Assembly: GCA_026707745.1 (NCBI GenBank)
Contig: JAPOWG010000114.1
Location: forward strand, 1-61,369
Reading direction: 5' to 3'
From: Chloroflexota bacterium
GTDB lineage: Bacteria > Chloroflexota > Anaerolineae > Aggregatilineales > Phototrophicaceae
Length of the DNA stretch: 61,369 nucleotides
The notes under the pieces are model-generated. The model searched no databases and was not told the DNA's origin. It saw only the letters and a list, made by a program, of their open reading frames with translations. Below are positions 45,713 to 54,543 of this stretch, in pieces. The position numbers were made by a program, and so were the translations under genes. The number at the start of each line of letters is the position of its first letter. The first letter of the stretch is position 1.

Positions 45713-47023
45713 ATGTCCAAACTAAGTCGAAGAAATTTCTTGAAAGGCTTGGCCGCATCCGGCACGGTCGTCGGCGCGCAGATGACGGGCGGCTTGCTCA
45801 GCCGCTTGCCGACGGCGCTGGCGCAGGATATGGTCGAAGTCACCTATGCCACGCCGGGCGGAGTAGTTGAAGACGCCGCCTGGGAACCAGTCTGGGAAGC
45901 CTTCAACGAAGAGAATGACGCCATCCAGGCCAATTATCTTGCCGTTGGCGGCGGTTATGGACCGCAGTATTTGCAATTGTTGCAAGCGCAACTGGCGGCG
46001 GGCACCGGTCCCGATGTCTTCTTTGTCATGGACGGCTTCACGGTCGGTTTTGCCGCTCGCGGCGTCTTGGTGCCGATCGACAGCTATGTGGACGCCAACC
46101 CGGATGTCGACCTGGAAGACAACTATCCAGGTCATATCGCGGCGCTGCGCTGGCAAGACCAGCTCTGGGGTTTGCCGCGTGATGGCGCCCCCTACGCCAC
46201 CTGGTTCAACGCTGATATCTATGACGAAGCCGGCATCGATTATCCGCACGGTTTGACCTGGGACGAGTTTCTGGAACAAGCCATCGCGTTGACCGATCGC
46301 GACGATCGCGGACGCGCCCGCGTCATCGGCGGCGGGCGCGGCGCCTGGATCGACTGGATCTGGCAGGCCGGCGGCGAGGTACTCAACGAAGAGGGCACGG
46401 AATGCTTGATGGGCGAGCCGGAAGCGATCGAGGGATTGCGCTTCGCGCAGAGCCTGGTCATCGAACACGGGTGCGCGCCATCCGCGTCGGACCTGGCGGA
46501 CCAAAGCGAGGGCGCGCTCTTCACTTCCGGTCGTATGGCCAGCTTCACGATCGCGCGTGGCTTCCTGGGCGCGGTCTGCAATACGCCATTCCGCTTCGAC
46601 GCCGCGCTGCCGCCGGCGGGCGCCGTCCGCGTGGGACGCACGAATGTTGGACCCACGGTGATGTCGTCGGATACGCCCGACAAGGACGCCGCTTGGGAGT
46701 TGCTCAAGTTCATTAACAGCAGTCGCGGGCAGACCTTGAAGATCAGCTCCGGTTATGCTTATCCATCGCGCCGTTCGGTCGTGCAAGAAGACTGGTACGT
46801 GAACTTCACTTGTGGCAACGCGATTGGCACCGGGCTGAACACGGTCTTCAACGACATCATGGAGAATGGTTGGGCGCGCACTTGGCCACAGCACGTGCAT
46901 TGGCCGGAAATCAGTACAGTCATCAACAGCCAGCTTGACGCGCTTTACAGCGGCGACAAGTCGGCGGAAGATGTCGGTACCGAGATCGCCGCCCAGGTCA
47001 ATGCCATACTGAGCGCGGAGTGA
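45713..47023 (+). CDS. Sugar ABC transporter substrate-binding protein with Tat signal
   Basis: 436 residues from the ATG at 45713 (AAAGGAA eight bases upstream); an ATG six codons earlier is possible. The twin-arginine signal SKLSRRNFLKGLAASG leads to a family 1 solute-binding fold (VEVTYATPGG, FFVMDGFTVGFAARGVLVPI, LWGLPRDGAPYATWFNADIY). First gene of an importer operon that ends with a sulfatase, so a sulfated sugar is a reasonable guess at the ligand. Confidence 0.92.
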   Translation: MSKLSRRNFLKGLAASGTVVGAQMTGGLLSRLPTALAQDMVEVTYATPGGVVEDAAWEPVWEAFNEENDAIQANYLAVGGGYGPQYLQLLQAQLAAGTGPDVFFVMDGFTVGFAARGVLVPIDSYVDANPDVDLEDNYPGHIAALRWQDQLWGLPRDGAPYATWFNADIYDEAGIDYPHGLTWDEFLEQAIALTDRDDRGRARVIGGGRGAWIDWIWQAGGEVLNEEGTECLMGEPEAIEGLRFAQSLVIEHGCAPSASDLADQSEGALFTSGRMASFTIARGFLGAVCNTPFRFDAALPPAGAVRVGRTNVGPTVMSSDTPDKDAAWELLKFINSSRGQTLKISSGYAYPSRRSVVQEDWYVNFTCGNAIGTGLNTVFNDIMENGWARTWPQHVHWPEISTVINSQLDALYSGDKSAEDVGTEIAAQVNAILSAE

Positions 47024-47211
47024 TTTCAACCCCTCCCCCAGCCCCTCCCCGACGCATCAGGGAGGGCAGTTTGGTCGCCTTTTGAATGGTCTCGACGGCG
47101 AAAAAAGTCTCCCCCCAATGCATTGGGGGGAGATTTAGAGGGGGTTGAAATGGGCGTAAACGCAGCCAAGGAAACAGTCATGTTCTCGGTGGGGGTTGGG
47201 AGGGGTCTTTT
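47024..47211. repeat. Nested inverted-repeat element (repeat C relative) inside the sugar ABC operon
   Basis: Outer arms ATTTCAACCCC (47025-47035) and GGGGGTTGAAAT (about 47141-47152) enclose a C-rich block (CCCCAGCCCCTCCCCGACGC) and a perfect 24-base palindrome whose half is CTCCCCCCAATG (about 47110-47133). The following TTGGGAGGGGTC provides the purine-rich ribosome-binding site of the GTG-started permease at 47212. The element separates the binding-protein gene from the permeases and may set their relative expression. Confidence 0.65.
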
Positions 47212-48123
47212 GTGATTCACCTTTTCAAACCCAAACGCCTGAGCTTCTGGGAATCGCTCAACGCCTGGATCTTCGTCTCGCCCTGGATCCTCGGTTTCAT
47301 ACTCTTCACCGGCGGTCCCATCCTGGCCTCGCTGGTCATTTCTTTCACAGACTGGGACATCGTCAATCCGCCGCAGTGGACGGGCCTCGGCAATTACGAA
47401 ACCATGCTGAGCGACCCGCTGTTCTTTCAGTCGCTCAAGGTGACGACCCTGTATGCGCTGGTGGCGGTGCCGATGCAGATCGTGGTGGGTCTGTTCATCG
47501 CGCTGCTGCTAAACACCAAGATCAGGCTGATCGGGCTGTATCGCACGCTCTTTTACTTGCCGGCGGTCTTGCCGATTGTCTCGGTGGCCGTGATGTGGCG
47601 CTGGATCTTGTCGCGCGATTGGGGTCTGATTAACTGGTTCCTGTCGCTCTTCGGCGTTTATGGTCCCGGTTGGCTTTCCGAGCCGGAGTGGGCGCTGCCG
47701 GCGCTGATTCTGATGAGCCTCTGGGGCGTTGGCGCGGGCATGTTGATTTATCTCGCCGGTTTGCAAGGCATTCCCACCGACTTTTACGAAGCGGCCAAGG
47801 TTGACGGCGCCGGACGCTGGGCATCGTTCCGCTACGTGACCTTGCCGATGATCTCGCCGGTGATCTTGTTCCAACTGGTGGTCGGGCTGATCGCCGCTTT
47901 TCAGGTATTCGCGCAGCCCTTCATCATGACCCAGGGCGGACCGCAGAATTCGACCTTGTTTTATCTGCTGCACCTGTTTCGCAATGCCTTCGAATTCTTT
48001 CGTATGGGATATGCTTCCGCCTTGTCCTGGGTGCTATTCATGTATATTGCCATACTGACCTTGCTGATCTTCCGCTTTTCCGCCGCCTGGGTTTTCTACG
48101 AAGGCGAAATCAGGAACGAGTGA
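47212..48123 (+). CDS. Carbohydrate ABC transporter permease (MalF type)
   Basis: 303 residues. The start is a GTG with GGGAGGGG about nine bases upstream. Six membrane helices; WESLNAWIFVSPWILGFILF first helix and EAA loop DFYEAAKVDGAGRWASFRYV. It is followed after seven bases by the MalG-type partner. Confidence 0.93.
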   Translation: MIHLFKPKRLSFWESLNAWIFVSPWILGFILFTGGPILASLVISFTDWDIVNPPQWTGLGNYETMLSDPLFFQSLKVTTLYALVAVPMQIVVGLFIALLLNTKIRLIGLYRTLFYLPAVLPIVSVAVMWRWILSRDWGLINWFLSLFGVYGPGWLSEPEWALPALILMSLWGVGAGMLIYLAGLQGIPTDFYEAAKVDGAGRWASFRYVTLPMISPVILFQLVVGLIAAFQVFAQPFIMTQGGPQNSTLFYLLHLFRNAFEFFRMGYASALSWVLFMYIAILTLLIFRFSAAWVFYEGEIRNE

Positions 48124-48130
48124 TCTCAAA

Positions 48131-49009
48131 ATGGCTGCGATAACTCAGCGCCCCTTGTTCAATAGAGAGGGAGCTAAAGCGCGCGATATCGATTGGGTGA
48201 AAGTCCTGGCGCATATCATCCTGATCTCCGGCTCCATCGTCTTCTTGATGCCTTTTGTCTATGTCGTCTCTACATCGCTGAAAACCGCTGGCGATGTCTA
48301 CACCTTCCCGCCGGAATTCATCCCGGATCCGGTGCAATGGGCGAACTATCCAGAAGCGCTGACAGCCATGCCCTTCGATGTCTTCTTTTTCAATACCATT
48401 TTCCTGGCGGTGGGGCGCATTATCGGTCTCACGTTGAGTTGTTCGCTAGCGGGCTTCGCCTTCGCCAAGCTGCGCTGGAAGGGGCGCAACACGCTGTTTT
48501 TCATCGTCTTGCTCACGCTGATGATCCCCGTCGAAGTCACGCTCATTCCCCGCTATATCTTGTTTTCCAAGCTGGGATGGGTCGGTTCTTTCGCGCCGCT
48601 GCTGGTGCCGGGTTTCTTTGCCGAAAACGCCTTTTTTGTGTTTCTCTTCCGCCAGTTCTTCATGACCATGGGACAAGATCTCATTGACGCGGCGCGGATT
48701 GACGGTTGCAGCTTCATCGGCCTTTTCCGGCGCATTATCGTACCCAACGCCAAACCGGTCTTCGCCGTCGTCGCCATCTACATCATTCAAAACAACTGGA
48801 ATTCTTTCTTGCTGCCCATGATCTACCTGACGGATCGGGGCAAATATACGCTGGCGCTGGGCTTGCGCCTGTTCAACGAACAGTATTACTCGCAGACGCA
48901 TCTGCTGATGGCCGCCTCGGTTTTTGTCATTTTGCCAATCGTGATCTTGTTCTTCTTCATGCAGCGCTATTTCATCCAAGGCGTCGTCTTCACCGGGTCG
49001 AAGGGCTAA
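48131..49009 (+). CDS. Carbohydrate ABC transporter permease (MalG type)
   Basis: 292 residues, six membrane helices. FLMPFVYVVSTSLKTAGDVY in the first periplasmic loop and EAA loop DLIDAARIDGCSFIGLFRRI are typical. It sits between the MalF-type permease and the sulfatase with gaps of seven and three bases, so the whole set is one operon. No ATPase gene is present. Confidence 0.93.
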   Translation: MAAITQRPLFNREGAKARDIDWVKVLAHIILISGSIVFLMPFVYVVSTSLKTAGDVYTFPPEFIPDPVQWANYPEALTAMPFDVFFFNTIFLAVGRIIGLTLSCSLAGFAFAKLRWKGRNTLFFIVLLTLMIPVEVTLIPRYILFSKLGWVGSFAPLLVPGFFAENAFFVFLFRQFFMTMGQDLIDAARIDGCSFIGLFRRIIVPNAKPVFAVVAIYIIQNNWNSFLLPMIYLTDRGKYTLALGLRLFNEQYYSQTHLLMAASVFVILPIVILFFFMQRYFIQGVVFTGSKG

Positions 49010-49012
49010 GGC

Positions 49013-50443
49013 ATGAGCCGCGCTGTGCCGCATATCTTGCTTATCAGCTGCGACGAACTGCGTAAGGACGCCTTGAGTTGTTATGGCAATCGCGTTATCC
49101 AAACGCCGAATTTGGATGCTTTAGCCGCTACTGGCGTCCGCTTCGAGCGCGCTTACACTAACAGCCCCTGGTGCTTGCCCAGCCGCTGTTCGCTGGCGAC
49201 CGGCTTGTACCCGCATAACAATGGTTCCTACAGCAACTTCCGCGATGTTCCGCTCGATGCCGAACTGCCGAATATCTACAATCTTCTGAGGGGCGCGGGC
49301 TATCACACTGCGCATATCGGCAAGTGCCACTACGCGCCGGTGCCCTATGGCGAGACACGTCCCGACAAGACCTTGCCCTACGACGAATTCCGCGACTATT
49401 ACCTCAGCCTGGGAATGGATCACCTCGACCTGCAAGACGACAAGCAGGTCTCGGTCTGGTTTTACGACGATTACAGCCTGGAACTCGAGGCCGCCGGTCA
49501 TCTGGCGGCTTACCGAGACGCCATCTGGGACAAGGGCAAGCGGAAAGTCTTCGCCTTCCCGGGGCCCGAAGCCTGGCACCCGGATAGCTGGGTCGGGCGC
49601 AAATCGGCAGCCTATATCGACAGTTATACCGGCGACCAGCCGCTGTTCCTCTGGGCGTCTTTCAGCGGACCGCATTATCCCTTCGACCCGCCAGCGGAAT
49701 ACTTCGAGCGGGTCGATATGTCGCAAGATCGCCGCATTTTCAGCGAGACCGAATTCGACGACCCCTCTCGCATCCACAGCGCGACTTACCACGGCCGTCC
49801 CGGTGGCGGCATCGACGGCTCGGGCGCGGCCCCGATTGGCGCGACCAAAAACTACCCCGACGCTTATTGGAGCGATCTGCGCCGCAACTACTTCGCTAAC
49901 GTGGCGCAGATTGACGATTATGTGGGACATATTCTTGCGGCCGTCGAGGAGCGATTCGGCGACGATGTTCTGATCATATTCAGCGACGACCACGGCGAGA
50001 TGCTGGGCAATCACGGCCTCTGGGGCAAGAACAACTGCGCTTATGAAGACGTCTGGAATGTCCCTTTGATCGTCAAGGTCCCCGGCGAGGCTCAAGCGCG
50101 GGTCAGCGACGCAAAAGCGATGCTGATCGATATCTTGCCGACCTGCCTGGCCGCCGCTGGATTGGCGCACGAGTTTTGCGACGGCCTTCCCTTGAACGAG
50201 CGTATCGATTCCGGCGGCGTTGATTACGTCTTTGCCGAGGGCGAAGGATTCCTGGCGGTCAGCGACGGGCGCTACAAGTTGGTCCGCGTGGCGCAGGGCG
50301 AGCGTCAGCATCTCGAGTTGATCGACCTGGAGTCGGATCCGCATGAGTTCGTCAATCTGGCGGAGGACCCTGCCTATAGCGCGCATCGTGCGCGCCTGCA
50401 GGGCCAGATGTTGGACCTGCTGATGGCGCAGGCGCTAAGATAA
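49013..50443 (+). CDS. Arylsulfatase-family sulfatase
   Basis: 476 residues of the alkaline-phosphatase-like sulfatase family. The maturation motif CLPSR (Cys54-Arg58, in SPWCLPSRCSLATG) would be converted to formylglycine. Metal-binding residues are in LLISCDELRKDAL, and FSDDHGEMLGNHGLWGKNN provides the second metal site and base. No signal peptide is evident, so it probably desulfates an imported substrate in the cytoplasm. The three-base gap to the transporter genes ties it functionally to sulfated-sugar uptake. A formylglycine-generating enzyme is not in the window. Confidence 0.92.
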   Translation: MSRAVPHILLISCDELRKDALSCYGNRVIQTPNLDALAATGVRFERAYTNSPWCLPSRCSLATGLYPHNNGSYSNFRDVPLDAELPNIYNLLRGAGYHTAHIGKCHYAPVPYGETRPDKTLPYDEFRDYYLSLGMDHLDLQDDKQVSVWFYDDYSLELEAAGHLAAYRDAIWDKGKRKVFAFPGPEAWHPDSWVGRKSAAYIDSYTGDQPLFLWASFSGPHYPFDPPAEYFERVDMSQDRRIFSETEFDDPSRIHSATYHGRPGGGIDGSGAAPIGATKNYPDAYWSDLRRNYFANVAQIDDYVGHILAAVEERFGDDVLIIFSDDHGEMLGNHGLWGKNNCAYEDVWNVPLIVKVPGEAQARVSDAKAMLIDILPTCLAAAGLAHEFCDGLPLNERIDSGGVDYVFAEGEGFLAVSDGRYKLVRVAQGERQHLELIDLESDPHEFVNLAEDPAYSAHRARLQGQMLDLLMAQALR

Positions 50444-50771
50444 GGGGAATCGTTACCGAGCGGTCCAGGGTACTGGAAAGTTCTGTTAGTGTATCTATGC
50501 GGTTGAAATACTTTGCCAATGCTCAATATGAGATCCTTAACCCAAAATACCAACGATCTGGTAGGGGCGACTCGCCGCGTCGCCCGAAATTCATTCAGTT
50601 TCTATTCGTCGGGCGATCCATCGGATCGCCCCTACCGGCTGTCAGCTGTTATGTCTAATTCAACCAACTTCAATATGCTACCGTTTTCAGCGCGTCCAGG
50701 TCCCGGGCCGTTTATGCGTTATAATCCCAACTGAGCTTCACCACAGCCTCACTAGCCGAAAGGTCCCGCCC
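50444..50771. other. Intergenic region with paired repeat B hairpins and a promoter
   Basis: The gap contains the repeat B pair (50561-50636) and a TATAAT box at 50720-50725 that is a candidate -10 for the ATPase gene at 50772; no convincing -35 is seen. No gene is recognised. Confidence 0.5.
50561..50636. repeat. Repeat B, inverted pair (copies 2 and 3)
   Basis: Copy 2: GTAG then arms GGGCGAC / GTCGCCC, ending GA. Copy 3, in opposite orientation: GTC, arms GGGCGATCC / GGATCGCCC (nine pairs, loop ATC), then CTAC. The outer bases GTAGGGGCGA and TCGCCCCTAC make the whole 76-base unit an inverted repeat. Confidence 0.7.
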
Positions 50772-52313
50772 ATGATTGAAGCCGCCCCCGTCCTCGAAGT
50801 GCGCGGCATCAGCAAGCGCTTCCCCGGCGTCCTGGCCAACGACAATATCAATCTCACATTGCGCAAAGGCCAGGTCCTCGGCTTGCTGGGCGAAAACGGC
50901 GCTGGCAAGAGCACTTTGATGAACATGATCTACGGCTTGTACAAGCCCGACGAAGGCCAAATTCTCGTCAACGGTCAAGCCGTCGAGATCGCCGGACCCA
51001 AAGACGCCATCGAACTCGGCATCGGCATGGTGCATCAACATTTTCAACTGGTGGATGTGCTGACCGTCACCGAAAACGTCATGTTGGGCAACGAAAACGT
51101 CTCCGGTCCCTTCTTGCGGCGCGACCGCGCCCGGCGCGAGATACTCGAGCTGTCGGGGGAGTACGGCCTGGATGTCGATCCCGACGCGCTGATCGCCGAT
51201 TTGCCGGTCGGGGTTCAACAGCGCGTCGAGATCATCAAAGCCCTCTATCGCCACGCCGACATCCTCATCCTCGATGAGCCGACAGCCGTGTTGACGCCGC
51301 AAGAGGCGCGGGGCTTGTTCAAGATCATGCATACGCTGCTGGAAAAAGGCGTCAGCATTATTTTCATCAGCCATAAGCTGAAAGAAGTGCTGGAAATCTG
51401 CGACGACGTGGTTGTGCTGCGGCGCGGGGCGGTCGCGGGCCATGCCGACCCGGCGCGATCTACCGAGGCTTCGCTGGCTTCGCTGATGGTCGGGCGCGAT
51501 GTCATCCTCGAAGTGGAAAAGGCCGCGGCCACCCCCGGCGACGAAATCCTCAATATTGTCAATCTGCATGTGCATGATGATCGCGGTCTGCCGGCGGTGG
51601 AGGGCGTCAACCTGGGCTTGCAGCGCGGCGAAATCCTCGGCATCGCCGGCGTGCAAGGCAACGGGCAGACCGAACTGGTCGAAGCGCTGACCGGCATGCG
51701 CCCGGTGGATGATGGCCGCTTCATCATCAAGGGCGAAGACATGACAGACTCGCCGCCGCGCCGGGTTATCGAGAAGGGCGTCGGGCATGTGCCGGAAGAT
51801 CGCCAGCGCGATGGCTTGGTCGCGGGTTTTACCGTCATGCACAACCTGGTCCTGTGCACCTATTACAGAGATGACTTTTCCAACATCATTGTGGTAGACG
51901 ACCGCGCCATCGCCGACAACGCGCATCAACTGGTCGAGCAATACGATGTGCGCCCGCCTATCATCAACAATCCGGCCGGCGGCCTCTCCGGCGGCAACCA
52001 GCAGAAAGTGATTGTCGCCCGCGAGTTTTCGCGCGGGGTCGACCTGCTGATCGCCTCCCAGCCCACCCGCGGCCTGGACGTCGGCTCGATTGAATTCATC
52101 CACAAGCAGATCATCCGCATGCGCGACGCAGGCGCCGGCATCTTGCTGGTCTCGTCGGAGTTGGACGAGGTCTTGAGCCTGTCCGACCGCGTGGCGGTCA
52201 TGTTCGAAGGGCAAATCATCGACATCCTGCCGATTGACGAAGCGGACAAGGATACGGTTGGCTTGCGCATGGCGGGCGTTCGCGACGATGTCCAGATCGA
52301 AGGTGGGACATGA
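50772..52313 (+). CDS. BMP-type ABC transporter ATP-binding protein (second system)
   Basis: 513 residues, the same length and layout as the ATPase at 18048. Domain 1: GENGAGKSTLMNMIYG, VGVQQRVEIIKALY, ILILDEPTAVLTPQE, ISHK. Domain 2: GVQGNGQTELVEALTG, LSGGNQQKVIVARE, ASQPTRGLDVGSIEF. It overlaps the following permease by four bases (ATGA). It is the first gene of an ATPase-permease-permease-cupin operon. Confidence 0.93.
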   Translation: MIEAAPVLEVRGISKRFPGVLANDNINLTLRKGQVLGLLGENGAGKSTLMNMIYGLYKPDEGQILVNGQAVEIAGPKDAIELGIGMVHQHFQLVDVLTVTENVMLGNENVSGPFLRRDRARREILELSGEYGLDVDPDALIADLPVGVQQRVEIIKALYRHADILILDEPTAVLTPQEARGLFKIMHTLLEKGVSIIFISHKLKEVLEICDDVVVLRRGAVAGHADPARSTEASLASLMVGRDVILEVEKAAATPGDEILNIVNLHVHDDRGLPAVEGVNLGLQRGEILGIAGVQGNGQTELVEALTGMRPVDDGRFIIKGEDMTDSPPRRVIEKGVGHVPEDRQRDGLVAGFTVMHNLVLCTYYRDDFSNIIVVDDRAIADNAHQLVEQYDVRPPIINNPAGGLSGGNQQKVIVAREFSRGVDLLIASQPTRGLDVGSIEFIHKQIIRMRDAGAGILLVSSELDEVLSLSDRVAVMFEGQIIDILPIDEADKDTVGLRMAGVRDDVQIEGGT

Positions 52314-54538
52314 GCGCAACTGCGGACCCCCCCCGTCGCCGCGGTTTTATCGGGCTTTGGGCTGGCGTTTCGCCGGGGCTGGTGCCAATCCTGGCGGTGA
52401 TCACGGCTTTTCTGGCTGGCATCCCGTTGATCACGATCACCGTCAGCGAGGACGCTACCCAGCCGGATATCGCCGAGGGTTTGCGAGTCTCGTCAACGGC
52501 ATATGTGGCGCTGGTGGAATCGATCACCGGCTTGACCATCAACGATGTCGCCGGCGTCGATGATTTTGATGAATTGCGGGGCTACGCGGCCAGCAACGAG
52601 ATCACCACCGGGCGCAGCCTCTCGCGGCAAGCGCGGCCCTTCGAGCGCATAGTTGAAGTCGGCATGGAAGAGACGCGCGCCTATACGCTGTTCTTCCAGC
52701 GCTACGAGATCGATGAAGAGTCCGCCACCGCCATCGCCGAGCGCCTCCCGACCATTCGCGAAGTCGGCGCGAGCAGCCTGCGCGAACTCAAATCCTTACT
52801 CGACGAACTGGAGGAACTCAAGCGCTCCGATGTCCGTGATCTGGCGGCCTTGGCAGCCGGCCAAAACGAGCTAAGCGGGGAAACGCTCAACCAGGCCGCC
52901 GCGCTCTTTCCCGGGCTGAATAACATGTCAGCGCGGGAACTGGCGGCGGCGCTGGCGGGCCTTCAACTCATCGACAAACATGGCCAGGTGAGCCTGGCGC
53001 GCAGTCACGACGCGCTGCTGCAACTGGAAGCTCTAGGCATCGACATTCAAAGCGCCGATGCTGACGTCATCGTGGCTATCGTGGAGTCCGACTATGATGA
53101 CGCGCGAGAAGCCATCGAAACTTTGGCAAGGCTTGATGAACTCGGCATCGACGATCCGGCGGCGCTGGGCGCGCAATTCCGCATCGTTGGCAAGATGCTC
53201 GACGCCGAATATCTGACCGGCGAGTCGGTGAACGTCATGCTAGCCGATCAACTGGATGCCGCCTTGCTGCAAAACCTGGTCATCCGGCGCCCGGGCAATC
53301 GCGTTTTGAGCGCGGACGAGCTGGGCGGGCAGAGCTTTGGCATCCTCAAAAACGACCAGGACCTGGAAGTGCTCTTCTTGCGCCTGGGCGATCAAGTGCT
53401 GTTATTCTTCCCCTCCAACCTGGAAAAGACCATCGTGCGCGCCATCCCCTTCATCATCGCCGGATTGGCGGTCGGGCTGGGCTTCAAAGCCGGGCTCTTC
53501 AACATCGGCGCGGAAGGCCAGCTATACGCCGGCGCGATTGCGGTGGCGGCGCTGGGCGCCTTTGCTTCACCCGGTATCCCTGGCTTGATTCTGCTGCCGG
53601 GGGTTATCTTGTTCGGCATTCTCGGCGGCTTCCTTTGGGGAGCGGTGCCGGGCGCGCTCAAAGCCTATACCGGCGCTCACGAAGTCATCACCACCATCAT
53701 GCTGAATTTCATCGCCATCTTGATCGTCGACTGGCTGATCAAGTCCGTGGATCCGGTTATCCTGGGCGATGTCAACTCGAGCGTGCCCAAGACACCGGTT
53801 ATCTTGCCGGCTGCCATGCTGCCGACCATGGACATGATCACATCACCATTCGCGCTCCTGTTGATGATGGCGGCGGTGGCGCTTGTCGCCTTCCTTCTAA
53901 ACTACTTGCCGGAACGGCGCGAGAATCCCCAGGCGGCCATGCGGGGCGGCCTCATCTGGGCGGTCATCATGAGCACCCTGCAGTTGTTCCTGGTCTTGAT
54001 CGCGGTCGGCGACCAATCCAAGCTGCACTTCGGCTTCTGGTTGATGATCGCCGCCGTCTGGCTGACCGACTGGTTCTTGACCCGCACCACCCTCGGTTTC
54101 GAGTTGCGGACCGTCGGCGCCAATCAAAACGCCGCCAAGTACGCCGGTATGAGCGTGCCGCGCAATGTCGTGCTGGCCATGGCGCTCAGCGGCATGCTGG
54201 CCGGTTTGGCGGGCGCCATCGAAATCAGCGGCGTCGAACACGAAATGCTGCCGCGCTTCTTCGCCGGCGTCGGCTTCGACGCCATCGCGGTCGCTCTGCT
54301 GGCGCGCAACAATCCCAAAGGCATGGTTTGGGCAGGCTTGCTCTGGGGCGGTTTGTTGAGCGGCGCCGCTTTGATGCAGATCCGCGCCGATATCTCGATT
54401 GACCTGGTGAAGATCGTGCAAGCGTTGATCATCATGTTTGTGGCGGCCGATCAAATTATTCGCTTCCTGTGGCGCGTGCCAAAGCGCAGCGCCGAAGAAG
54501 AAGGCGAACTGGTATTCTCGACCGGCTGGGGAGGCTGA
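52310..54538 (+). CDS. BMP-type ABC transporter permease with a large extracytoplasmic insertion
   Basis: 742 residues, about twice the family length. Helix 1 is near residues 20-46 (VPILAVITAFLAGIPLITIT). The conserved permease core begins only near 361 (VLLFFPSNLEKTIVRAIPF) and has GLFNIGAEGQLYAGAI near 400 and RTVGANQNAAKYAGM in the coupling loop. The extra segment (about 47-355) is helix-rich, polar and without cysteines, and should face outside. A second insertion (near 525-600) adds membrane helices. A run of eight C at 52327-52334 lies in codons 6-9. GTG/ATG choice is fixed by the ATGA overlap with the ATPase. Confidence 0.88.
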   Translation: MSATADPPRRRGFIGLWAGVSPGLVPILAVITAFLAGIPLITITVSEDATQPDIAEGLRVSSTAYVALVESITGLTINDVAGVDDFDELRGYAASNEITTGRSLSRQARPFERIVEVGMEETRAYTLFFQRYEIDEESATAIAERLPTIREVGASSLRELKSLLDELEELKRSDVRDLAALAAGQNELSGETLNQAAALFPGLNNMSARELAAALAGLQLIDKHGQVSLARSHDALLQLEALGIDIQSADADVIVAIVESDYDDAREAIETLARLDELGIDDPAALGAQFRIVGKMLDAEYLTGESVNVMLADQLDAALLQNLVIRRPGNRVLSADELGGQSFGILKNDQDLEVLFLRLGDQVLLFFPSNLEKTIVRAIPFIIAGLAVGLGFKAGLFNIGAEGQLYAGAIAVAALGAFASPGIPGLILLPGVILFGILGGFLWGAVPGALKAYTGAHEVITTIMLNFIAILIVDWLIKSVDPVILGDVNSSVPKTPVILPAAMLPTMDMITSPFALLLMMAAVALVAFLLNYLPERRENPQAAMRGGLIWAVIMSTLQLFLVLIAVGDQSKLHFGFWLMIAAVWLTDWFLTRTTLGFELRTVGANQNAAKYAGMSVPRNVVLAMALSGMLAGLAGAIEISGVEHEMLPRFFAGVGFDAIAVALLARNNPKGMVWAGLLWGGLLSGAALMQIRADISIDLVKIVQALIIMFVAADQIIRFLWRVPKRSAEEEGELVFSTGWGG

Positions 54539-54543
54539 GGACG

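Noticed and set aside
45722..47029. Minus-strand open frame of 435 codons
   Set aside because: Antisense to a clear Tat-exported sugar-binding protein.
49121..50386. Minus-strand open frame of 421 codons
   Set aside because: Antisense to the sulfatase, which has the CLPSR motif and full domain.
50712..52319. Minus-strand open frame of 535 codons
   Set aside because: It mirrors the ATPase gene, which has all ABC motifs. Long antisense frames are expected in GC-rich DNA.
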